Positions 8,958-15,673 of a stretch of DNA of 19,353 nucleotides are shown here, piece by piece. The translations under genes were made by a program, and so were the position numbers. The notes under the pieces are model-generated. The model saw only the letters and a list, made by a program, of their open reading frames with translations, was not told where the DNA came from and did no database searches. Source of the stretch: Parvularculaceae bacterium (lineage in GTDB: Bacteria; Pseudomonadota; Alphaproteobacteria; Caulobacterales; Parvularculaceae); contig JALWRV010000245.1 of assembly GCA_027080545.1 (NCBI GenBank), forward strand, positions 1 through 19,353, read 5' to 3'. Within the stretch, counting starts at the first letter, position 1, and every line of letters begins with the position of its first letter.

Positions 8958-9191
8958 GCGCCAGCGGAGAAAGTTGGCCTGCTGCAAACCCATCTAGAGG
9001 AGAAAGACGAACCTGTGGCTTTTACTGGCCGGATGTCCCATCCGGCGCGGTTCGAATCCTGATCAAAATCGCCAGCGCCAGCGGAGAAAGTTGGCCTGCT
9101 GCAAACCCATCTAGAGGAGAAAGACGAACCTGTGGTTTTTACTGACCGGATGTCCCGTCCGGCGTAAGTTCGATCCTCATCAAACGCGCCA
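8958..9191 (+). repeat. Two 117-bp tandem repeats, each ending in a degenerate tRNA-Arg 3' end
   Basis: Copy 1 is 8958-9074 and copy 2 is 9075-9191. The first 61 nt are identical. The distal parts have diverged but keep a GTCCC-loop hairpin at about 9028-9042 and 9145-9159. Each copy ends with a decayed T-arm plus acceptor strand of the preceding tRNA: GGTTCGAATCCTG...TCGCCA at 9049-9074, and AGTTCGATCCT...GCGCCA at 9168-9191. With the tRNA itself there are therefore three tRNA 3' ends spaced 117 bp apart. The layout resembles the rtT repeats behind E. coli tyrT, where each 178-bp repeat also starts from the tRNA end. I see no credible ORF in it. If transcribed, it would be a 3' trailer removed during tRNA maturation. 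Confidence 0.85.
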
Positions 9192-9219
9192 TTTCATAAC
9201 CACAGCACACTGTGCCCCT

Positions 9220-9242
9220 CACCCTGAGCTTGTCGAAGGGTG
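9220..9242. repeat. Short palindromic intergenic repeat (CACCCT...AGGGTG)
   Basis: The sequence runs CACCCT, then GAGCTTGTCGA, then AGGGTG, so the ends form an inverted repeat. I recognise this motif (TTCGACAAGCTCAGGGTG in the other direction) as a very common dispersed intergenic repeat in alphaproteobacterial genomes. It has no known coding role and may end up as a hairpin in RNA. Confidence 0.6.
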
Positions 9243-9328
9243 GTGGGGCGCGGCGCAATATTGAAAAATATTTCACTGCATAACGCGATGCGGTACAGCC
9301 CAAGGGTTAATAAGCCACTGCGTTCGAT

Positions 9329-9359
9329 CTAACAATTGATTCACAGGATCAATTGTTAG
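9329..9359. other. 12-bp perfect hairpin CTAACAATTGAT, intergenic
   Basis: CTAACAATTGAT (9329-9340) and ATCAATTGTTAG (9348-9359) form a 12-bp perfect stem around the 7-nt loop TCACAGG. It lies downstream of the tRNA-Arg repeats and is the first strong hairpin after them, so it may mark the end of that transcript. No T-run follows, so it is not a textbook rho-independent terminator. The stem is A/T-rich and symmetric, so an operator cannot be ruled out. Confidence 0.5.
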
Positions 9360-9365
9360 CTCTCA

Positions 9366-9406
9366 CCTTCATTCGCTAAAATCAATCCACCGGATTGATT
9401 TTTTGG
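9366..9406. repeat. Solo copy of the AATCAATCC-ACC-GGATTGATT hairpin, terminator-like on +
   Basis: AAAATCAATCC (9378-9388), loop ACC, and GGATTGATTTT (9392-9402) form an 11-bp stem. On the plus strand the stem runs into six Ts (9399-9404), so it could terminate plus-strand transcription from the tRNA-Arg side. Positions 9366-9388 match 16011-16033, the left arm of the tRNA-Tyr hairpin, at 22 of 23 bases, so this is a dispersed repeat and not a chance hairpin. Confidence 0.6.
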
Positions 9407-9434
9407 CCTATGACCAACCGCCAAGGAGTCTTTG

Positions 9435-9514
9435 TTTGCCACTACCATGGCCTTCAAATCCTATTTTTTGTCCACCGGACAGAAAATTTTAGCTCCGCCA
9501 AACCGAATTTGAAG
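9435..9514 (-). repeat. Hairpin element abutting the CCA end of tRNA-Thr
   Basis: On the minus strand the element begins directly after the tRNA CCA with CTTCAAAT and ends with ATTTGAAGGCC, two variable bases, then GGTAGTGGCAAA. The outer arms are 9452-9459 and 9507-9514. Inside is an 11-bp stem with one G-T pair (9463-9473 with 9477-9487) around a 3-nt loop. The borders match those of the element behind tRNA-Tyr (15995-16058), while the inner stem sequence differs. It could act as a transcription end or a 3'-processing signal for the tRNA. Confidence 0.65.
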
Positions 9515-9590
9515 TGGTGCCCCCACACGGACTCGAACCGCGGACCTACTGATTACAAATCAGTTGCTCTACCAGCTGAGCTATAGGGGC
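9515..9590 (-). tRNA. tRNA-Thr(TGT)
   Basis: The minus strand reads GCCCCTA...TGGGGGC in the acceptor, the anticodon arm is ACTGA-TTTGTAA-TCAGT with anticodon TGT, and the T arm is CGCGG-TTCGAGT-CCGTG. The discriminator is A and CCA is encoded (9515-9517). It reads ACA and, by wobble, other Thr codons. It is transcribed away from the cytochrome c gene and has its own promoter 11 nt upstream. Confidence 0.97.
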
Positions 9591-9601
9591 ATCGCCAAGG
9601 C

Positions 9602-9629
9602 TTGATAGAGGAATTCTGGCGCTGGTCAA
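9602..9629 (-). promoter_or_regulatory. Predicted sigma-70-type promoter of tRNA-Thr
   Basis: On the minus strand, TTGACC (9629-9624) and TATCAA (9607-9602) are separated by 16 nt. The -10 box ends 11 nt before the first base of the tRNA, so transcription would begin within a few bases of the mature 5' end. The match to consensus is good for an alphaproteobacterium, but this is prediction only. Confidence 0.55.
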
Positions 9630-9680
9630 GGCCTGCTCGGGTGGCTTGCTTGCTTCGGTGGGGCCGCGTAAAGAGGGGGT

Positions 9681-10100
9681 ATGAAAGCAAAATCTCTAAT
9701 TTTTCCCTTCCTGCTCGCCATCCTTATGGCTGCTTGCTCCAAGGGGGAGGCGGTCGCGCCCCTGCCCTCCACCGAAGAGCGCCTCGCCGCCCCCGCTGAT
9801 GCCGCTTATGGGCAATATTTATTCCGCGAATGTGCCATTTGCCATGAACGCAGCCCCGGGGCTGGCAATCGGGTGGGGCCAAACCTCTGGGGGGTTTACG
9901 GCCAGCCTGCAGCCAGCAATGAAAATTTTGCCTATTCCGGGGCCATGCGCCGAGCGGATCTGGTATGGGATGATGATAATCTCGATAAATTTCTGGAACG
10001 TCCGGGCGCGCTTGTACCGGGCACGCGCATGTCTTTTGGCGGCGAGAAAGACCCTGCCAATCGACGTGACATCATCGCCTATTTGAAAACCTTGAAATAG
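9681..10100 (+). CDS. Lipoprotein cytochrome c (class I)
   Basis: This is a 139-residue protein. The N-terminal signal (MKAKSLIFPFLLAILMAAC) ends in a lipobox with Cys19, so the mature protein should be lipid-anchored, exposed to the periplasm. The single heme c site is C51-A-I-C54-H55. The distal Met ligand is probably Met117 in GTRMSFGG, with the usual VGPNLWGVYG segment after the heme site and a C-terminal DIIAYLKTLK helix. The layout is that of small class I cytochromes c that shuttle electrons to a terminal oxidase or reductase; its partner cannot be read from this context. The start has a G-rich ribosome-binding site (GAGGGGG). The VOC-protein gene follows after 8 bp, probably in the same transcript. 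Confidence 0.93.
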   Translation: MKAKSLIFPFLLAILMAACSKGEAVAPLPSTEERLAAPADAAYGQYLFRECAICHERSPGAGNRVGPNLWGVYGQPAASNENFAYSGAMRRADLVWDDDNLDKFLERPGALVPGTRMSFGGEKDPANRRDIIAYLKTLK

Positions 10101-10108
10101 GAGCCTTT

Positions 10109-10513
10109 ATGACCTCTCCCATCGGCCATATTGTGTGGACGGATTTAACCGTCGACGACGCCAACACGGTACGCCAATTTTATGCGGACGTCATTGGTTG
10201 GCGCTCGGAAGCCCTGTCCATGGGCGCTTATGATGATTATGTGATGCGCTCCCGAGCCCCAGCACCCGATGCTGAAGAAGTGCAAAAACAAGGGCCCATA
10301 ATCGCAGGCATTTGCCACGCACGCGGGGACAATGCCCACATGCCAGCGCAATGGATCAATTATTTTTGCGTGGCCGATCTCGACCAATCACGCAAAAAAG
10401 TAACGGCTTTAGGAGGCCAGCTCATCGGGGCCGTTCGCTCCTTTGGGGATGATCGGTTCTGCATTATCCAAGACCCTGCAGGTGCCGTTTGCGGACTTTA
10501 TGAAAAGGCCTGA
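10109..10513 (+). CDS. VOC-superfamily (glyoxalase/bleomycin-resistance fold) protein
   Basis: This is a 134-residue protein with one vicinal-oxygen-chelate module pair. The first beta-alpha-beta unit opens with IGHIVWTDLTVDDANTVRQFYADVIGW and the second with WINYFCVADLDQSRKKVTALGGQ, ending with FCIIQDPAGAVCGLYE. It resembles the small single-domain VOC proteins related to mycobacterial CFP32. The fold is clear but the substrate is not. The start at 10109 follows AGGAG, and the gene sits 8 bp behind the cytochrome c gene. It converges with the aldolase-family gene with 8 bp between the stops. Confidence 0.85.
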   Translation: MTSPIGHIVWTDLTVDDANTVRQFYADVIGWRSEALSMGAYDDYVMRSRAPAPDAEEVQKQGPIIAGICHARGDNAHMPAQWINYFCVADLDQSRKKVTALGGQLIGAVRSFGDDRFCIIQDPAGAVCGLYEKA

Positions 10514-10521
10514 AAGAAGCG

Positions 10522-11361
10522 CTAATAATCATGGCCGGGATTGAGCCGCTCAAGCCGCCGGATTAGTCCCGGCCAAGCGAGATTGTCCCCCATGCCTTGA
10601 GTGAACGCCGCGCGCCCCTGCTCCAGCACCTTATCGGCCATCTCTTTGCTTTCTTCGATCAACGCCGCATTGCCTGCCGCTTGCGCTAAAATCTGGGTTT
10701 TGCACGCCTGCTCAAGAAAATACATGCGTAAAAAAGCAATCGCGCAATTCGTCCCGAGGCTAAGGGTGCCATGATTGCGCAGCATCATCATATTATGCTC
10801 TCCCAAATCCTGTTGCAGGCGCTCGCGCTCGCTCAGATCCAGCGCAATGCCCTCATAATCATGGTAGGCCAGATCCCCATGCACGGTCATGGCGAACTGG
10901 GTCAACCGACGCAGACCCTCTTTCTGGGCCGAAACAGCAACCCCATAGGGCGTATGCACATGCAACACGCAGCGGGCATCATGGCGCACCATGTGAACAG
11001 CCGAATGGATCGTAAACCCTGCAGGATTAGCAAAATAAGGGGTATCCCCGATGACATTACCATCCACATCCACAACAATCAGGCTAGACGCAGTCATCTC
11101 ATCAAAGAAAACCCCATAAGGGTTCAGCAAAAAGCGCGGGGATCCCTCTTCGTCTGGCAGACGCAGGGAAATATGGGTGAACACCAGATCGGACCAGCCA
11201 TAAAGCGCCACCAACCGATAGGTGGCCGCAAGATTACACCGCATCGCCCATTCTGCATCCGAAACTTTGCCCTTTAGGCTCGGAATTTTTGTGGGGTCAG
11301 GAATATCAAATCCGGTGACCACCCCTTCCGGCAGAGCCATCATTTTTCCATCATCAGCCAT
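10522..11361 (-). CDS. Class II aldolase/adducin family protein
   Basis: This is a 279-residue protein from the ATG at 11361, which has GGAGGA 6-7 nt upstream and a TATAAT box further up. A longer frame to 11658 exists but would overlap the divergent NAD kinase gene, so I rejected it. Zinc ligands typical of the family are visible: His134 and His136 in HVHTPYG and His197 in LRNHGTL. Glu88 in FDEMT aligns with the acidic catalytic residue of L-fuculose-1-phosphate aldolase. The family contains aldolases, epimerases, decarboxylases and the non-enzymatic adducin head. This subgroup (GWSDLVFTHISLRLPD) is usually annotated only as class II aldolase/adducin, so the substrate is unknown. The gene stands alone and is divergent from nadK. 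Confidence 0.88.
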   Translation of the reverse strand: MADDGKMMALPEGVVTGFDIPDPTKIPSLKGKVSDAEWAMRCNLAATYRLVALYGWSDLVFTHISLRLPDEEGSPRFLLNPYGVFFDEMTASSLIVVDVDGNVIGDTPYFANPAGFTIHSAVHMVRHDARCVLHVHTPYGVAVSAQKEGLRRLTQFAMTVHGDLAYHDYEGIALDLSERERLQQDLGEHNMMMLRNHGTLSLGTNCAIAFLRMYFLEQACKTQILAQAAGNAALIEESKEMADKVLEQGRAAFTQGMGDNLAWPGLIRRLERLNPGHDY

Positions 11362-11389
11362 TTTGTCCTCCATTAACCATGTTTTTCTC

Positions 11390-11395
11390 ATTATA
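11390..11395 (-). promoter_or_regulatory. Candidate -10 box for the class II aldolase gene
   Basis: The minus strand carries a perfect TATAAT here, 28 bp upstream of the ATG at 11361, giving a leader of about 20 nt that includes the GGAGGA ribosome-binding site. No good -35 box lies at 16-18 nt, so the promoter may depend on an activator or may be misassigned. Confidence 0.4.
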
Positions 11396-11599
11396 AGGCC
11401 AAATTGCCCCAAAACCCCATAGGCAAAAACAGTTTCATTGGTTAGAATCATTCGCATGTTTGGGAGAAAATCACGCAAGAAAAAAGCGGCAGCGGACGCA
11501 CCCGACCTTGAGGCGGCGCGGCTGCATGTCGAGGCTGGTCTTGATGCACCACAATCAGGCCAAGACCGGAGCAATGGTCTTAAAGCCAAGGGGCTGAAA

Positions 11600-12352
11600 A
11601 TGGCTTTCATCGCCAGTGCCAAGCCCGAAGCCCAAGAAACCATGAAACAATTTGTCAAACGCTATGGCAACCACCCCGTGGCGGAGGCCGATGTTATTGT
11701 CCCCATTGGCGGCGATGGCATGATGCTGGATACGTTGAAAGATCATTTGGAAACCGGCCTGCCGGTTTATGGGCTGGACCGTGGCACAGTTGGGTTTTTG
11801 ATGAACAAGATGGAAATTGACAATCTGCCCCAACGTATCGCAGCCGCCGAGGCGGCGGTGATTGCTCCTCTGGAAATGATCGCCTACCCCAAAAGCGGCA
11901 AACCGCTTCAGGCGATCGCCTTTAATGAAATCTCACTGTTGCGCCAGACTCGCCAAACCGCGCGCATTGAAATTTCCGTCAATGGCCGCCGCCGTATGGA
12001 AATGTTGATTTGCGATGGGGTATTATTGGCCACCCCCATTGGCTCCACCGCTTATAACCTTTCTGCACACGGAACTATTTTGCCTATTGGTACAAAAATG
12101 CTGGCCCTGACCCCTATCAGCGCCTTTCGCCCCCGTCGCTGGAAAGGAGCTTTGTTACCGGAAGAATCAAAAGTAACCTTCAAAGTGTTGGATCCCGATA
12201 GGCGCCCCGTCGCTGCCGTGGCTGACAATGTGGAAGTGCGGGACATCGTCAAGGTCGAGGCCCATCTCTATAACCAGCATAGCGTCACCATGCTCTATGA
12301 CCCCGACCATTCCTTGGAAGAGCGGATCATTCGCGAACAGTTTGAACATTAA
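11600..12352 (+). CDS. nadK: NAD kinase
   Basis: This cytoplasmic enzyme phosphorylates NAD to NADP. From the ATG at 11600 it has 250 residues, close to other alphaproteobacterial NAD kinases, with AAGGGG 6 nt upstream. The diagnostic GGDG (37-40, catalytic Asp39), the NE pair (109-110) and the TPIGSTAYNLSAHG glycine-rich loop (145-158) are present. The frame continues upstream to another ATG at 11456, which would add 48 residues beginning with a basic MFGRKSRKKK stretch. That start has no clear Shine-Dalgarno and the extra segment is absent from typical family members, so I prefer 11600, though the longer form is possible. The acylase gene follows after 18 bp on the same strand, so the two are probably co-transcribed. 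Confidence 0.93.
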   Translation: MAFIASAKPEAQETMKQFVKRYGNHPVAEADVIVPIGGDGMMLDTLKDHLETGLPVYGLDRGTVGFLMNKMEIDNLPQRIAAAEAAVIAPLEMIAYPKSGKPLQAIAFNEISLLRQTRQTARIEISVNGRRRMEMLICDGVLLATPIGSTAYNLSAHGTILPIGTKMLALTPISAFRPRRWKGALLPEESKVTFKVLDPDRRPVAAVADNVEVRDIVKVEAHLYNQHSVTMLYDPDHSLEERIIREQFEH

Positions 12353-12370
12353 ACACAAAAGGCCGAACCG

Positions 12371-14440
12371 ATGCGCAATATGACCAAGAAAATCGGCCTC
12401 ACGATTTTATCTGTTATCTTTATCGCCGTGTTGCTGCTGATTTTATGGGATCGCGACCATTGGCGCGATTATAAAATAGTCACTCGTGATGATTACACTA
12501 TTGAGCGCGATTCCTATGGGGTGCCATTGATCATTGGCGAAACCGATGAGGCCGTGGCCTATGGGATTGCCATTGCCCAAGCGGAAGATGATTTTGAAAC
12601 CTTGCAGCAAATCCTTATCGGGGTGAAGCGCAAGGCGGGCGCTGTCAGCGGGCGCAAAGGTGCGCAGGTGGATTATCTATCCTACCTCCTGCGGACCCGC
12701 GAAGTAGCCCATGCCCGCTATAGCGACCAGCTAAGCCCGAAAACCCGCGCCTATATCGAAGCCTTTGCCGATGGGCTGAACGCTTTTGCCAAACAAAACC
12801 CCGAGCGCGTTATTCGTAAAGATGTTTTTCCCGTCAGCGGTGAAGATGTCGCTGCTGGGTTTGTTTTAACCTCTCCACTATTTTTCGGTCTTGATGATGT
12901 TATCGGATCTCTGGTGAAAAACGAGACCCCAGCCGGCACCCCCCTGCCCTTGAAAGGCGGCTCCAACGCCTTTGCCATTGCCCCTTCGCGCTCAACCGAC
13001 GGCATGACAAGGCTGGTTTCCAATTCCCATCAGCCGTGGGAAGGGCCGGTAGCATGGTATGAATTGCGGGTGGAAAGTGGTGAGGGTTGGCGTTTTTATG
13101 GCGCGAACTTCCCCGGCGCCCCCTTCCCGCTCATGGGCCATAATGATTTTCTCGGCTGGACCAATACCGTCAATCGGCCGGATCTTAAAGATGTCTATCG
13201 GCTAATTCTCAGCCGCGATAAAAAGAAATATAAATTCGGTGATGAGTGGATAGCGTTGGAAAAACAAGCCATCTGGCTAAGGGTGCGCTGGGGACCATTT
13301 ACCTTGCCTGTGCGTAAGATTCTTTATCGCTCCGTACACGGCCCCGTCATCCTCAATAAGCAAGGAGGTTTTGCGGTGCGCTATCCCAATATGGATAGCG
13401 TGCGTCAAGTTGAGCAATATTTAAAGCTCACCCAGACCAGAAATTGGCGTGAATGGCGCGATGTCATGGCGATGCAGGCAATCCCCGCAACCAATTTTAT
13501 CTATGCGGACAATGTCGGCAATATTGCTCTCTTGTACAACGCCGCCCTGCCCATGCGCGACCCCGCCTATGATTGGTGGGAAATATTGCCCGGCGATGAT
13601 CCAAAAGCGCTATGGCATGATCTGATACCCTCGGAGCGGGTTCCGCTATTACTGAACCCCGCAGCCGGCTATATTATCAACGCCAACAACACGCCTTTTC
13701 TCGCCACCGATGAGGATGATAATCTAAAGCCGCAAGATTATACCGATATAATCGGCATCGAGCCTTATACCACCAATCGCATTTTGCGCGCTCTTGATCT
13801 CTTCGCCACTGATAACGCCACCAGCCCAGAGCGCCTGCGCGAGATTAAATATGATAAGACCTATGATAAACAGGCGGTAATAACCCGCCTCATCATGGGC
13901 GCCATGGCCCTGCCCATGGAGGGGGATCTGGCCGAGCCGGTCGCCCTGTTGCGCCAGTGGGATTTTACCCAAGATGGTGCCGGAAAAGCCGATGCTCTGG
14001 CCGGGTGCCTTGCCCAAAGTTTGCGCCTGCCCGGCTATCAAGTGATCCCACCGCCAGACTATCGCCCTCTTTTGCTTGATTGCGCAGACCAGTTACGAAC
14101 GCAATTCGGACGGCTCGATGTGCCCTTAGGCGAAATGCTACGCCTGCGCCGAGGTAATATTGATGTGCCTGTAACAGGTGGTACTGATGTGCTGCGCGCC
14201 ATCTTGTGGGAGAAGGACACGGACGGCAAATGGCGTGCTAATTTTGGCGATAGCTTCATCATGTTCGTCACATGGGACGCAGACGGCAAGGTTGTAGAAT
14301 CCAAAACCGCCCAACCTTTCGGGACCAATGTGCAAGATGAAACCACCCCCCACTATAATGATCAGGCGGTAATGTTTGCCAATGAGGAATTAAAAGATAC
14401 GGGCTTTGTCACGCGTGTGCCGCTTTATGAACGGCCTTAA
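12371..14440 (+). CDS. Membrane-anchored penicillin acylase-family Ntn hydrolase (acyl-homoserine-lactone acylase-like)
   Basis: This is a 689-residue protein of the penicillin/AHL acylase family, which is cut autocatalytically so that a Ser becomes the N-terminus of the beta chain. The expected Ser is Ser198 in GGSNAFAIAPSRS. Counting it as beta-1, His220 falls at beta-23 (SNSHQPWEGP) and Val267 at beta-70 (GWTNTVN). PvdQ-type acyl-homoserine-lactone acylases and cephalosporin acylases have His at beta-23, while penicillin G acylase has Gln. Asn437, Asn439 and Asn440 (INANN) are candidates for the oxyanion hole. Residues about 7-26 form a hydrophobic helix without an obvious cleavage site, so it is probably anchored to the inner membrane, facing the periplasm. 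The alpha chain begins with the family's IERDSYGVPLI...AVAYGIAIAQAEDDF block. The true substrate (AHL, lipopeptide or other amide) cannot be told from sequence. It overlaps the convergent dehydrogenase gene by 4 bp. Confidence 0.9.
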   Translation: MRNMTKKIGLTILSVIFIAVLLLILWDRDHWRDYKIVTRDDYTIERDSYGVPLIIGETDEAVAYGIAIAQAEDDFETLQQILIGVKRKAGAVSGRKGAQVDYLSYLLRTREVAHARYSDQLSPKTRAYIEAFADGLNAFAKQNPERVIRKDVFPVSGEDVAAGFVLTSPLFFGLDDVIGSLVKNETPAGTPLPLKGGSNAFAIAPSRSTDGMTRLVSNSHQPWEGPVAWYELRVESGEGWRFYGANFPGAPFPLMGHNDFLGWTNTVNRPDLKDVYRLILSRDKKKYKFGDEWIALEKQAIWLRVRWGPFTLPVRKILYRSVHGPVILNKQGGFAVRYPNMDSVRQVEQYLKLTQTRNWREWRDVMAMQAIPATNFIYADNVGNIALLYNAALPMRDPAYDWWEILPGDDPKALWHDLIPSERVPLLLNPAAGYIINANNTPFLATDEDDNLKPQDYTDIIGIEPYTTNRILRALDLFATDNATSPERLREIKYDKTYDKQAVITRLIMGAMALPMEGDLAEPVALLRQWDFTQDGAGKADALAGCLAQSLRLPGYQVIPPPDYRPLLLDCADQLRTQFGRLDVPLGEMLRLRRGNIDVPVTGGTDVLRAILWEKDTDGKWRANFGDSFIMFVTWDADGKVVESKTAQPFGTNVQDETTPHYNDQAVMFANEELKDTGFVTRVPLYERP

Positions 14441-15591
14441 GTTTTTTTCTTGCCAACAAAGCGCCCATCAATCCCCTGCCATGATGAGGCCCCCAGCAAA
14501 ACCATATCACGCAATAAAGCACTATAAAAAAGCTCTAGGGCGCGGCTAACCCCCGCCTCTCCAGCCGCCGCTAGACCATAAAGATAGGGCCGCGCGAAAG
14601 AAACGGCATCCGCCCCCAGCGCTTTGGCTTTCAGCATATCGGTGGCGCGTCGAATACCCCCATCAACAATGAGCGTAATATCATCGCCAAGCCTATCGCG
14701 CATGGTTTCAACGAGACCAATGGGGGCCGGTGCCCCATCAAGTTGGCGGCCCCCATGGTTGGAAATGAAAATACCCTCAAAACCGCTCTTGATGGCTTTC
14801 ACACCATCATCGGCGCGCACCAGCCCTTTCACATAGGATGGCCCATTCCACTCGCTTAAAATAAATTCTGCATCGTCCCATGTGAAAGATTGATCAAGCT
14901 GATCATGGACAAATTGCGCAAGGCTCTGGGCCGGTCCTTTGTCCATGAGATTGGCAAACCGCACCGGCTCGCTGGTTAGATAATCCCACGTCCATGCAGG
15001 GCGCTTCAGGGCCTCAAGAATTTGCCTTACCCCCATGCTCGGGGGAATGGTGAAGCCATTTTTCGGATCACGCTCGCGATTACCATGGGTCGGCAGGTCA
15101 GCCGTTAGAATAAGCGCGCTGAACCCGGCAGCCTTGGCCCGGGCAATCATATCGCGCACCAGCCCCCGATCTTTCCACACATAAAGCTGAAACCATTTGG
15201 GGGTGGCTATTTGCTGTCCGATGGCTTCAATAGAAAAAGACGACAGGGTCGAGAGGCAATAGATGGCACCGATTTTTTGCGCGGCTTTAGCCACCGCGCG
15301 CTCACCTGCCTTATGAAACAAACGATTACCCGCGCTGGGCGCAAGAATGAACGGTACATTTGCCTGCGCCCCCGGCAAAGAAAGCGTCAGATCTGGTTGA
15401 CCAACCCCCGCCAGCACCTTGTAGTGCAATGAATAGTTTTCAAAAGCACGGCTATTCTGCTTGAGGGTCCATTCATCATCCGCCCCACCATCAATATAGT
15501 CGAACACCATCTTATGGGCGCGACGCTTTGCCAGCGCGCGCATATCGTCCATGTTCAAACATTGATCCAGCTTAGCCATTGCCCCGTTCAT
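14437..15591 (-). CDS. FMN-dependent alpha-hydroxy acid dehydrogenase (L-lactate/mandelate dehydrogenase type)
   Basis: This is a 384-residue TIM-barrel flavoenzyme. The family active-site signature SNHGGRQ (277-283) supplies His279 as catalytic base and Arg282 for the substrate carboxylate. Tyr32 (YIDGG), Tyr137 (QLYVWKDRG), Asp165 (TADLPTHGNRERD) and Lys255 (VKGL) are the other usual FMN or substrate contacts, and DGGIRRATDMLKA...GADAVSFARPYLYG is the phosphate-binding end. Residues about 185-250 (ILEALKRPAWTWDYL onward) match the insertion that in LldD and mandelate dehydrogenase mediates membrane association, so electrons probably go to the quinone pool and not to oxygen. The choice between lactate, mandelate and another 2-hydroxy acid is open. 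The start at 15591 has GGGG about 10 nt upstream; an ATG four codons in is also possible. There is no lactate permease nearby. Confidence 0.9.
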   Translation of the reverse strand: MNGAMAKLDQCLNMDDMRALAKRRAHKMVFDYIDGGADDEWTLKQNSRAFENYSLHYKVLAGVGQPDLTLSLPGAQANVPFILAPSAGNRLFHKAGERAVAKAAQKIGAIYCLSTLSSFSIEAIGQQIATPKWFQLYVWKDRGLVRDMIARAKAAGFSALILTADLPTHGNRERDPKNGFTIPPSMGVRQILEALKRPAWTWDYLTSEPVRFANLMDKGPAQSLAQFVHDQLDQSFTWDDAEFILSEWNGPSYVKGLVRADDGVKAIKSGFEGIFISNHGGRQLDGAPAPIGLVETMRDRLGDDITLIVDGGIRRATDMLKAKALGADAVSFARPYLYGLAAAGEAGVSRALELFYSALLRDMVLLGASSWQGIDGRFVGKKKT

Positions 15592-15673
15592 CCATTCAGT
15601 CCCCTTCGGAGGGATTATGGCATATTTTTTAAGATGTTGGGGGCGTTTTTTTAGATGGGCTGTTGGCGTTAAC

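Noticed and set aside
9033..9062. Small ORF of 9 codons in the tRNA-Arg repeat, as a counterpart of the E. coli tpr gene
   Set aside because: Too short, no ribosome-binding site, and not kept in the second repeat copy.
8958..9191. CRISPR array at the tandem repeats
   Set aside because: Only two 117-bp units without distinct spacers, and the units contain tRNA-derived sequence.
10522..11658. 378-residue form of the class II aldolase
   Set aside because: The extra N-terminal part lies over the start of the divergent NAD kinase frame and is unlike the family; GGAGGA before the ATG at 11361 marks the real start.
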